DNA of 64,000 bases from Pseudomonadota bacterium. GTDB taxonomy: Bacteria > Pseudomonadota > Alphaproteobacteria > Caulobacterales > Caulobacteraceae. The stretch is from contig JAIUNU010000002.1 of the NCBI GenBank assembly GCA_020161365.1, positions 434,001-498,000 of the forward strand. The letters are read 5' to 3'. The notes beneath the pieces are model-generated. The model was not told the DNA's origin. It saw only the letters and a program-made list of their open reading frames with translations, and did no database searches. The position numbers and the translations under genes are program-made. Positions 8,729-16,065 of the stretch are shown piece by piece (position 1 is the first letter of the stretch; the number at the start of each line of letters is the position of its first letter).

Positions 8729-8842
8729 TCCTCCCCCTCGCGGGGGAGGTGTCGGCTCGAAGAGACGACGGAGGGGGAAGAGGCAAGTTCAGCAGGACTT
8801 CCCCCTCCGGTCCTTCGGACCACCTCCCCCGCCAGGGGGAGG
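8729..8842. repeat. intergenic palindromic repeat (CCTCCCCC...GGGGGAGG type)
   Basis: CTCCCCCTCGCGGGGGAG hairpin, a short spacer, a GGAGGGGGAAG stretch, then the mirrored TTCCCCCTCCG and CACCTCCCCC...GGGGGAGG. Nested inverted repeats of this kind recur between genes in this window (10.6, 35.3, 48.9 and 53.5 kb) with variant sequences. Confidence 0.6.
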
Positions 8843-8858
8843 ATTTCGAAACACCAGA

Positions 8859-8893
8859 CGCCCGGGAGCCTCCGCTTCCGGGCGTTTTCTTTT
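8859..8893 (+). terminator. rho-independent terminator of xylE
   Basis: Stem CGCCCGGGAGC / GCTTCCGGGCG with a CTCC loop (8859-8884), followed by TTTTCTTTT. Confidence 0.85.
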
Positions 8894-8908
8894 GCGTCTC
8901 ATCAGAAA

Positions 8909-8944
8909 TGACACCGGTGGACAAAGCCGCTGTAACCGCTAGCT
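8909..8944. promoter_or_regulatory. two imperfect LacI-type boxes before the GH43 gene
   Basis: TGACACCGGTGGAC (8909-8922) resembles the CA/TG class of box seen before the esterase at 26.5 kb, and TGTAACCGCTAGCT (8931-8944) fits the TA/TA class at eight of ten fixed positions. Both lie 40-75 bases upstream of the GH43 ATG. Weaker than the other boxes. Confidence 0.35.
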
Positions 8945-8983
8945 TGCCGGCAACAAAACAAGTCCGCGTTCGGGAGGACCACC

Positions 8984-10606
8984 ATGGCCAAGATCAATCG
9001 CCGGAGCGCGCTGGGCTCGCTGCTGGCCGGCGCCGGCCTGGCCGCCCTGCCCGCGTCCGGCGAGGCCGCGCAAATGGGCCTGCTCCCCGCCAAGCCGACC
9101 AGCGGACCGACCTGGGCTAAGGGGATCGAAGGCCAGCGAAAGGCCGACCTGGGCGACGGGACCTTCCTCAACCCGATCCTGACCGGCGACCGGCCTGACC
9201 CGTCGATCCTGAAGGACGGCGCCGACTACTACATGACCCACAGCTCGTTCGACGCCTATCCGGGCCTGCTGATCTGGCACAGCCGCGACCTGGTGAACTG
9301 GACGCCCATAGGTCCAACGCTGAAGACCAATGTCGGCTCGATCTGGGCGCCGGAGCTCTGCAAGCACAAGGGGCGCTACTACATCTACCTGCCGGCCAAG
9401 TTTCCGGGGAACAACACCAGCTATGTGATCTGGGCGGACAAGATCGAAGGACCGTGGTCCGAGCCGATCGACCTGAAGCTGCCGCGCTACATCGACCCCG
9501 GCCACATCGTCGACGAAAAGGGCGAACGCTGGCTGTTTCTGTCGGGCGGCGACCGCATCAAGCTGGCGCCAGACGGCCTCTCGACCGTGGGCCAGCCCGA
9601 GCACGTCTATGACCCGTGGCGCTATCCGGACGACTGGGACGTCGAGGGCTTCTCGCCCGAGGGGCCCAAGGTCATGCGCCGGGGCGCGTACTTCTACATG
9701 ATCACCGCCGTGGGCGGCACCGCGGGTCCGCCGACCGGCCACATGGTCATTGCCGCCCGCGCCAAGTCGCTGGCCGGACCGTGGGAGAACCACCCGCGCA
9801 ATCCGCTGGTGCGCACCGTCGACAACGCCGAAAAATGGTGGTCGCGCGGCCACGCCACCCTGGTCGAGGGTCCCACGCCCGGCGACTGGTGGGCGGTCTA
9901 TCACGGCTACGAAAACGGCTATTACACCCTGGGCCGTCAGACCCTGCTGGCCCCCGTCACCTGGACCGCCGACGGCTGGTTCGACATCGGCGGCGGCGAT
10001 CTCTCGCAGCCCATCAAGAAGCCCAAGGGCGGCAAGTCCGGCCCACACGGCATGGCGCTGTCGGACGACTTCTCGACCGACAAGTACGGCGTGCAGTGGA
10101 ACTTCTTCGATCCCAAGCCCGGCGAACAGGATCGCATCAAGCGCGAAGGCGGCGCCCTGATCCTGAAGGGCGCGGGCGAGGCGCCGTCCACCGGCTCGCC
10201 GCTGATCTTCGTCAACGGCGACCAGGCCTATGAGATCGAATGTGAGATCGAGATCGAGCCGGAGACCCGCGCGGGCCTGATCCTGTTCTACGACCGCCAG
10301 CTCTATTGCGGCCTCGGCTTCGACGCGAAGAACTTCGTCACCCACCAGTACGGCATCGAGCGCGGCCGTCCGGCCAATCCCCATGGCGCCAAGATGCTGA
10401 TGCGGCTGCGCAACAACCGCCACATCGTCAGCTTCCACACCAGCGGGGACGGGGGAAAGACCTGGAAGCGCTTTGATCGCGGCATGGAGGTCAGCGGCTA
10501 CCACCACAATGTGCGCGGCGGCTTCCTGATGCTGAAGCCGGGGCTCTACGCCGCCGGCAAGGGCTCGGCGCGGTTCCGGGGGTTCAAGTATCGGGCGTTG
10601 GCGTAA
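8984..10606 (+). CDS. exported GH43 beta-xylosidase/arabinofuranosidase-type glycosidase
   Basis: 540 residues. The N terminus (INRRSALGSLLAGAGLAALP) is a twin-arginine signal, so the enzyme is folded before export to the periplasm or surface. Residues about 60-340 form the five-bladed GH43 propeller: RPDPSIL supplies the catalytic base (Asp72) and FSPEGPK the probable general acid (Glu226). The C-terminal 190 residues look like a beta-sandwich (concanavalin/DUF1349-like) often attached to GH43 enzymes. Family members remove xylose or arabinose from hemicellulose; exact specificity is not readable. GGGAGG precedes ATG 8984 at good spacing. Immediately downstream of xylE and of two candidate LacI-type boxes, it would feed pentose to XylE. 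Confidence 0.88.
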   Translation: MAKINRRSALGSLLAGAGLAALPASGEAAQMGLLPAKPTSGPTWAKGIEGQRKADLGDGTFLNPILTGDRPDPSILKDGADYYMTHSSFDAYPGLLIWHSRDLVNWTPIGPTLKTNVGSIWAPELCKHKGRYYIYLPAKFPGNNTSYVIWADKIEGPWSEPIDLKLPRYIDPGHIVDEKGERWLFLSGGDRIKLAPDGLSTVGQPEHVYDPWRYPDDWDVEGFSPEGPKVMRRGAYFYMITAVGGTAGPPTGHMVIAARAKSLAGPWENHPRNPLVRTVDNAEKWWSRGHATLVEGPTPGDWWAVYHGYENGYYTLGRQTLLAPVTWTADGWFDIGGGDLSQPIKKPKGGKSGPHGMALSDDFSTDKYGVQWNFFDPKPGEQDRIKREGGALILKGAGEAPSTGSPLIFVNGDQAYEIECEIEIEPETRAGLILFYDRQLYCGLGFDAKNFVTHQYGIERGRPANPHGAKMLMRLRNNRHIVSFHTSGDGGKTWKRFDRGMEVSGYHHNVRGGFLMLKPGLYAAGKGSARFRGFKYRALA

Positions 10607-10612
10607 GAACTG

Positions 10613-10716
10613 TTATCCCGGCCAAGCGCGCAGCGCGCCGAGCCGGGACCCAGGGGCGGCGCGCGCGGCGTTCTGTCACCCCTGGGTCCCGGATAGCGCT
10701 TCGCGCTTCCGGGATG
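10613..10716. repeat. nested inverted intergenic repeat
   Basis: Outer arms TATCCCGG / CCGGGATGA enclose a perfect 14-bp inner pair (CCGGGACCCAGGGG at 10643-10656 with 10679-10692). Palindromic intergenic element; it may also terminate the GH43 transcript. Confidence 0.6.
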
Positions 10717-10745
10717 ACAAGCGTTATTGGAGCTGCGGAGTTGTG

Positions 10746-11603
10746 ATGCTGAAGCCCCTCCTCATCGCCGCCGCCCTGCTGGCCGCGCCCGTCGCCGTCC
10801 ACGCGCAGGCGCCGGTGTTCAAGGCGTCCAAGATCGTGCTCGTGGGCGACTCCACCGTGGCGGTGAACAGCGGCTGGGGCGGGGCGTTCTGCGCCACGCA
10901 CGTGACCTCGAACCTCGCCTGCGTGAACCTGGGACGCGGCGGCCGGTCCAGCCGCACCTATCGCGAGGAAGGCTCCTGGGCCCTCGCGCTCAAGGAAATC
11001 AGCGCGGGCGGGTTCGAAGAGACCTTCGTGCTGATCCAGCTGGGTCACAACGACCAGCCCGGCCGCCCCGAACGCTCGACGGACCTGGCCACCGAGTTTC
11101 CCGCCAACATGCGGCGCTTCGTCGAGGAGGCCCGGGCGGCGGGCGCCAAGCCGGTGCTGGTCACGCCCCTGATCCGCCGGCAGTTCAAGGACGGGAAGGT
11201 GTTCGACGACCTCGCCCCCTGGGCGCAGGCGATCCGCAAGCTGGCGGCCGAGACCGACACGCCGCTGGTGGACCTGCATGCGCTGAGCCGCGACGCCGTC
11301 CAGGCGATGGGGCCGGCGGCGGCGATGCGGCTGGCCGAGATCCCGCCTCCCGCTGAGGTCGTGGCCTCGGCCGCGTCAGGAACGACAACGGGCGCGATGT
11401 TCTACGAGCCGGTCCTGCCGGGCGCGGTCGCCCCGCCCCGCCCGCCGGCCGCGCCGCCGCCCCCGCCCGGCGCGATGGCCAGCTTCAAGCCGGTGTTCGA
11501 CTACACCCACCTTGGGCCCGAGGGCGCGGCGCTGTTCTCGGCGATGGTCGCCAAGGCGCTGGCGGACGTCGCGCCGACGCTGCGGCGAAACCTGCTGCCT
11601 TAG
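10746..11603 (+). CDS. exported SGNH-hydrolase (rhamnogalacturonan acetylesterase-like)
   Basis: 285 residues, Sec signal peptide 1-20 ending AVHA. The SGNH blocks are clear: GDSTV (Ser36), the glycine-rich LGRGGRSS block, GHND (100-103) and DYTHLGPEG (Asp252, His255). This spacing matches pectin/xylan acetylesterases of the rhamnogalacturonan acetylesterase group, which remove acetyl groups from plant polysaccharide. Odd: an insert of about 50 residues before block V ends in a proline-rich run (PPRPPAAPPPPPG), probably a surface loop. ATG 10746 is chosen because GGAG ends five bases before it; GTG just upstream is possible. The stop overlaps that of the convergent nuclease gene by four bases. 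Confidence 0.85.
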   Translation: MLKPLLIAAALLAAPVAVHAQAPVFKASKIVLVGDSTVAVNSGWGGAFCATHVTSNLACVNLGRGGRSSRTYREEGSWALALKEISAGGFEETFVLIQLGHNDQPGRPERSTDLATEFPANMRRFVEEARAAGAKPVLVTPLIRRQFKDGKVFDDLAPWAQAIRKLAAETDTPLVDLHALSRDAVQAMGPAAAMRLAEIPPPAEVVASAASGTTTGAMFYEPVLPGAVAPPRPPAAPPPPPGAMASFKPVFDYTHLGPEGAALFSAMVAKALADVAPTLRRNLLP

Positions 11604-13192
11604 CTTCGCCCCTCCAGCGTCGCCGTGAGGGCCCGCAGCAGGGCCTCGCGCGCGCGGTCGTCCGGCGCGGCGGCGAGGGCCTGGCCCAGCGCCACCTGAA
11701 ACGCCGCGCGTTGATTGTGCCAGTCCAGCTTGCCCGGGGCGCCGGCCGGCAGGCGCGGCGGTCCCTCGCCGATCGGTAGCGCCGCGCCGACCCCGTCGAG
11801 CGCGAAGCCCTCGTCCAGCGCCGGGATCACCAGCCGCTCCGGCGCAAAGCCCGCCTCGACAAGACGGCGCTGCAAGCCCTCGGCCGCGTCCGGCTCGCCG
11901 TGAGCCAGGAACACCGAGCCGCTCATCGGCAGCCGGTCCTTGGCCCAGCGCACCAGCCCCGCCGCATCGGCGTGGCCGGAATAGGCGTCGAGCTGACGGA
12001 TGCGCGCCCGGACGCTGATCTCGTCGCCCCGGATCGTCACCCGGTCGCGGCCGTCGGCGAGGAGCCGGCCCAGCGTGCCGGTGGCCTGATAACCGCACAG
12101 CAGCACGGTCGCCTCGCGCCGCCACAGCAGGCGCTGCAGATGCTTGCGCACCCGCCCGGCGTCGCACATGCCGCTGGCGGCCAGGATCACGTGCCAGCCC
12201 TTCAGGCGGTCCAGCCCGTCGCTCTCGGCCGGCGAGTCGAGGAACCGCAGGTGCTGCGAGGGCCGCAGCGCCTCGAACGGATTGGTCTGGGTACGCGGGT
12301 TCCAGCCGCGTTCCTGGAAGACCTTGGTCGCCTCGATGGCCAGCGGCGAGTCGAGGAAGATGTCGCCCCGGGGAACCTCACCCTGGTCCATCAGGTCCAA
12401 GAGGTCGACCAGCAGCTCCTGGCTGCGCTCGACCGCGAAGGCGGGGATCAGCAGGGGGCCGCCGGCGGCGTGGGCGGCGCGGACCTCGTCGGCCAGCTGC
12501 TGCTTGCGCGCGGCGCTGTCGATCCCGACGCGGTCCCGGTCGCCATAGGTCGACTCGAGGATCAGGTGATCCACGCCGACCGGGGCGTCGGGGTCGTCCA
12601 GGAACGGACTGCCGCCCGGGCCAAGATCGCCCGAGAACAGGATGCGCTTGCTCTTGCCCTCCGGACCGACATCAACGGCGATCGACGCCGAGCCCAGCAT
12701 GTGTCCGGCCGGCCACCAGGTGGCGACGATGTCTTCGGCGATGCGGACCGGCTCGCCCAGCTTGACCTTGCGAAACTGCCTGGCCACCCGCTCGCCGTCG
12801 CGCTCGGTATAGATCGGCTCGACCGGCGGCAGGCCGCGCCGCAGGTTGCGGCGATTGAGGCTCTCGACCTCGTTCTCCTGGATGCCGCCGGCGTCGACCA
12901 GCATCACCGCGCCCAGGTCCCGCGTCGCCGCCGTGGCGTGGATCGGCCCATCGAACCCGGCCAGCATCAGCTTGGGCAAGAGGCCCGAATGGTCGATATG
13001 GGCGTGGGTCAGCAGCACGGCGTCCACCTTTCCCGCGTCGAACGGAAAGGGCTGGTAATTCAGCGCCTTCAGGGTCTTGGAGCCCTGAAACATGCCGCAG
13101 TCGATCAGCACCGTGGTGTGCTCGGTGACCAGCCGGGCGCAGAAGCCGGTCACGCAGCCCGCCGCGCCGTGGAAGGACAAGCTGAGGGTCAT
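11600..13192 (-). CDS. metallo-beta-lactamase/beta-CASP family ribonuclease
   Basis: 530 residues in the cytoplasm. The zinc-binding HAHIDHSG motif (after VDAVLLT), the later HMLGSASI and SGDLG segments, the beta-CASP insert (about 230-370) and the C-terminal RMMBL region with SGHAD identify a CPSF73/Ysh1-type exo- or endoribonuclease with a bacterial C-terminal extension. Members mature or degrade RNA; the natural substrate is unknown. ATG at 13192 gives the family start MTLSLSFHGAAG; a TTG 36 bases upstream adds residues not expected in the family. It is divergent from the LOG-family gene. Confidence 0.87.
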   Translation of the reverse strand: MTLSLSFHGAAGCVTGFCARLVTEHTTVLIDCGMFQGSKTLKALNYQPFPFDAGKVDAVLLTHAHIDHSGLLPKLMLAGFDGPIHATAATRDLGAVMLVDAGGIQENEVESLNRRNLRRGLPPVEPIYTERDGERVARQFRKVKLGEPVRIAEDIVATWWPAGHMLGSASIAVDVGPEGKSKRILFSGDLGPGGSPFLDDPDAPVGVDHLILESTYGDRDRVGIDSAARKQQLADEVRAAHAAGGPLLIPAFAVERSQELLVDLLDLMDQGEVPRGDIFLDSPLAIEATKVFQERGWNPRTQTNPFEALRPSQHLRFLDSPAESDGLDRLKGWHVILAASGMCDAGRVRKHLQRLLWRREATVLLCGYQATGTLGRLLADGRDRVTIRGDEISVRARIRQLDAYSGHADAAGLVRWAKDRLPMSGSVFLAHGEPDAAEGLQRRLVEAGFAPERLVIPALDEGFALDGVGAALPIGEGPPRLPAGAPGKLDWHNQRAAFQVALGQALAAAPDDRAREALLRALTATLEGRS

Positions 13193-13321
13193 CGGTGTGT
13201 CTTTCTGCGTGTCACGGACCCGCACCAAGGCTTGCGCGCAGCCCTGCCGCCCTGATCTAGGTCAAGTCCGCGCGGCCATCACCGCATAGTCTGCGCCGCG
13301 ACGCCACCGTGAGATGCTCTC

Positions 13322-14107
13322 GTGACCGAAGTCCCCCCGCCCTCCTCGAGCCCCGACAACCTCGCCCAGCTGACCTCGCCGTCCTATCGGCTGGCGGCGC
13401 TGGACCAGGACTTCCTGCTCGGCGAGTCGATGCGCGGCGTGCGGTTCCTGCTGGAGTTCGCCAAGGCCGACGAGGCCCTGCGGCGCTGGGGCGTGCGCTC
13501 GACAATCGTGGTGTTCGGCAGCGCCCGGGTGCGCGAGGACGGGCCGCCCGAGCGCGCGCGATGGTACGCCGAGGCGCGGCGGCTGGGCCGGATCGTCTCC
13601 GAACGCGGCGGGGCCAAGCATCAGAACGGCGACAAGGTCCGCGACAACGTGATCGCCACCGGCGGCGGCCCCGGCGTGATGGAGGCCGCCAACCGGGGGG
13701 CCTTCGAGGCCGGCGCACCGTCGATCGGCTTCAACATCACCCTGCCCCACGAGCAGGTCCCCAACCCGTACTGCACGCCCGAGCTGACCTTCCGCTTCCA
13801 CTATTTCGCGATGCGGAAAATGCACCTGGCCATGCGGGCCAATGCGCTGGTGGTGTTCCCGGGCGGCTTTGGCACCTTCGACGAGTTGTTCGAGATCCTG
13901 ACCCTGCGCCAGACCGACAAGGCGCCGCCGATCCCGATCGTGCTGTTCGACGAGGCCTACTGGCGGTCGGTCATCAATTTCGAGGCCCTGGTCGAGCACG
14001 GCATGATCGCCGCGTCGGACCTCGACCTGCTGCATTTCGCCGACGACGCCGAGGCGGTTTGGGACAAGCTGGTGGCCTGCGGCCTGGAGCTGCCGGAGAA
14101 ACCCTAG
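13322..14107 (+). CDS. LOG-family protein (TIGR00730), nucleotide 5'-monophosphate nucleosidase-like
   Basis: 261-residue Rossmann-fold cytoplasmic protein. GGGPGVMEAANRGA (about 115-128) and PGGFGTFDE (180-188) are the two LOG motifs; the second carries the catalytic Glu and phosphate-binding loop that release cytokinin-type or other bases from nucleoside monophosphates. Residues 1-50 are an extra N-terminal segment seen in longer bacterial forms. GTG at 13322 is the start; no ATG offers a better fit. The stop overlaps the convergent TetR gene by four bases. Confidence 0.85.
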   Translation: MTEVPPPSSSPDNLAQLTSPSYRLAALDQDFLLGESMRGVRFLLEFAKADEALRRWGVRSTIVVFGSARVREDGPPERARWYAEARRLGRIVSERGGAKHQNGDKVRDNVIATGGGPGVMEAANRGAFEAGAPSIGFNITLPHEQVPNPYCTPELTFRFHYFAMRKMHLAMRANALVVFPGGFGTFDELFEILTLRQTDKAPPIPIVLFDEAYWRSVINFEALVEHGMIAASDLDLLHFADDAEAVWDKLVACGLELPEKP

Positions 14108-14700
14108 CTCAGCAGATGCCGCACGGTGGAGCGCAGCACGTCCGTCAGGGCGTCGCGGTCAAGATCGGGGTGGTTGACGGCGCGCAGCAGCAGGCCGTCG
14201 AAGATCAGACCCACCACCTCGCAGCGCGCCTGGAACTCGGCCTCGCTCCATTCGGGCTTGCGGTCGCGCTCCATCATGGTGCGCGCCAGACTGCGCTCCT
14301 GCTCGTCGGCGTAACGCACGATCGCGGCGACCTTGGGATTGCGAGCCGCTTCGGCCACGACCTCCAGCGCGAGGGCGGCGCGGCGAGGGTCGAAGCACTT
14401 GTCGACGCCCTCGGGCAGGTGGTCCTCGATCGCGTCGAGCAGCGTACCCGGCTGGCTTTCCATCTCGGCGAACTTGTCGCGCATCTCGGCCAGGTCCTGG
14501 GCGACGATGGCGGCGATGATCGCCTCCTTGTTCTCGAAGTAGCGATAGATCTGCCCGACGCTGAGGCCGGCGGCCTTGGCGATGTCGGCCATGCTGGCGC
14601 CGTGGAAGCCCGACTGGCGCACGCGCTCGCACGCCGCGTCCAGGATCTGCTGGCGGCGTATTTCCGGCGACGGGCGGCCCGATTGCTGTTCGTCAGACAT
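14104..14700 (-). CDS. tipR: TetR-family repressor of the adjacent acrAB-nodT efflux operon
   Basis: 198 residues. The helix-turn-helix is at about 15-62 (MADIAKAAGLSVGQIYRYFENKEAI region), followed by a helical ligand domain. It is divergent from acrA, with a 24-bp perfect palindrome between them. From memory, Caulobacter TipR represses the acrAB2-nodT operon and is relieved by drugs such as nalidixic acid; the gene order here is the same, so the symbol is inferred from context and family. It probably also represses itself, because the palindrome lies in the shared promoter region. Confidence 0.82.
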   Translation of the reverse strand: MSDEQQSGRPSPEIRRQQILDAACERVRQSGFHGASMADIAKAAGLSVGQIYRYFENKEAIIAAIVAQDLAEMRDKFAEMESQPGTLLDAIEDHLPEGVDKCFDPRRAALALEVVAEAARNPKVAAIVRYADEQERSLARTMMERDRKPEWSEAEFQARCEVVGLIFDGLLLRAVNHPDLDRDALTDVLRSTVRHLLS

Positions 14701-14760
14701 CGAAAGTCCAGGTCGGCATTATATTTCCGTTAGGTCAGGCCAAACTGCCGGCTCCGGGTG

Positions 14761-14789
14761 TTGACTTGCGACACTCCAGCTCCTATGTC
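14761..14789 (+). promoter_or_regulatory. candidate promoter of acrA-acrB-nodT
   Basis: TTGACT at 14761-14766 and TATGTC at 14784-14789 are 17 bases apart. The palindromic operator begins nine bases after the -10-like box, over the expected start of transcription. Confidence 0.5.
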
Positions 14790-14797
14790 CAGCCCGC

Positions 14798-14821
14798 TTG
14801 AGAATGAACGTTCATTCTCAA
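14798..14821. promoter_or_regulatory. 24-bp perfect palindrome, TetR/TipR operator
   Basis: The left arm TTGAGAATGAAC pairs exactly with its reverse complement, without spacer. An additional GTTCAT half-site lies at 14825-14830. The size and the AATGAACGTTCATT-like core are typical of AcrR-type TetR operators. Confidence 0.8.
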
Positions 14822-14886
14822 ATCGTTCATCATACGAGCCGCGTCAAGGGTAATAGCCCACGCGGCCTCGCCTCCCGGGGTCAAAC

Positions 14887-16053
14887 ATGCACTTCCAACG
14901 CTCGGTCGCGGCGACGACCGTGGGACTCGCCGCCATTGCGCTCACCCTCACTGCCTGCGGCCAGAAGCCCGGCGGAGGCGGCGGCATGGGCATGGGCGGT
15001 CCGACCGAGGTCGGCTACATCGTCGTCCAGTCGCAGCCCGTCGGCCTGACGACGGAGCTGGCCGGCCGCACCTCGGCCTATCTGGTCTCGGAAGTGCGCC
15101 CGCAAGTCAGCGGCGTGGTCAAGGCGCGGCTGTTCGAGGAAGGCTCGGTCGTGCGCGCCGGCCAGTCGCTCTACCAGATCGACCCCGCCACCTATCAGGC
15201 CGCCTATAACAGCGCCGCCGCCGCCCTCGCCCAGGCCCAGGCCCAGGCGACCGCCGCCAAGCTGAAGGCCGACCGCTACAAGGCCCTGGTCGAGACCGGC
15301 GCGGTCTCCAAGCAGGACAATGACGACGCCCAGGCCGCCGCCCTGCAGACCGCCGCCGCCGTCGGCGTGCAGAAGGCCGCGCTGGACACCGCCCGGATCA
15401 ACCTCAACTACACGCGCGTGGCCGCGCCGATCTCGGGCCGCATCGGCAAGAGCAGCGTGACCCCCGGCGCCCTGGTCACCGCCAGCCAGGCCGCCGCCCT
15501 GGCCACGGTGCAGGATCTTTCCAAGGTCTATGTCGACCTGACCCAGACCTCGGCCGAACTGCTGAAGCTCAAGAAACAGTTCGCCAGCGGCAAGCTTGGC
15601 AAGACCAACTCGGCCCAGGTGACCCTGAAGCTCGAGGACGGCTCGACCTATCCCATTCCCGGCAAGCTGGAGTTCTCGGACGTCACCGTTGACGCCGGCA
15701 CCGGCTCGGTGACGTTGCGCGCGGTGTTCCCCAACCCCAACGGCGTGCTGCTGCCGGGCATGTATGTCCGCGCGACGCTCGGTCAGGGCGTGGCGCCCAG
15801 CGGCGTGCTGATCCCGCAGACCGCCGTCAATCGCGACCCCAAGGGCGGGGCGACGGTGATGCTGGTCGGCGCCAAGGGCCCCGAGCCGCGTCCGATCACC
15901 CTGGGCCAGACGATCGGCGACAAGTGGCTGGTCACCAGCGGCCTCAACGTCGGCGACAAGGTCATCGTCGAGGGCCTGATGAAGGTCCGTCCGGGCGCGC
16001 CGATCAAGGCCGTCCCCGCCGGCGCGGCCCCCGCCGCCCAAGCTCAGCGCTAA
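14887..16053 (+). CDS. acrA: RND efflux periplasmic adaptor (AcrA) lipoprotein
   Basis: 388 residues. A lipoprotein signal ends LTLTAC (acylated Cys24), anchoring the adaptor to the outer face of the inner membrane. A Gly/Met-rich spacer (27-38) precedes the barrel-sandwich (SEVRPQVSGVVKARLFEEGSVV), the alpha-hairpin (about 105-170, Ala/Gln-rich coiled coil), the second lipoyl half (VAAPISGRIGKS) and the beta-barrel and membrane-proximal domains. It links AcrB to NodT. First gene of a three-gene operon (12 bases before acrB), transcribed from the TipR-controlled promoter. Confidence 0.92.
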   Translation: MHFQRSVAATTVGLAAIALTLTACGQKPGGGGGMGMGGPTEVGYIVVQSQPVGLTTELAGRTSAYLVSEVRPQVSGVVKARLFEEGSVVRAGQSLYQIDPATYQAAYNSAAAALAQAQAQATAAKLKADRYKALVETGAVSKQDNDDAQAAALQTAAAVGVQKAALDTARINLNYTRVAAPISGRIGKSSVTPGALVTASQAAALATVQDLSKVYVDLTQTSAELLKLKKQFASGKLGKTNSAQVTLKLEDGSTYPIPGKLEFSDVTVDAGTGSVTLRAVFPNPNGVLLPGMYVRATLGQGVAPSGVLIPQTAVNRDPKGGATVMLVGAKGPEPRPITLGQTIGDKWLVTSGLNVGDKVIVEGLMKVRPGAPIKAVPAGAAPAAQAQR

Positions 16054-16065
16054 GGCCCGCCCGCC

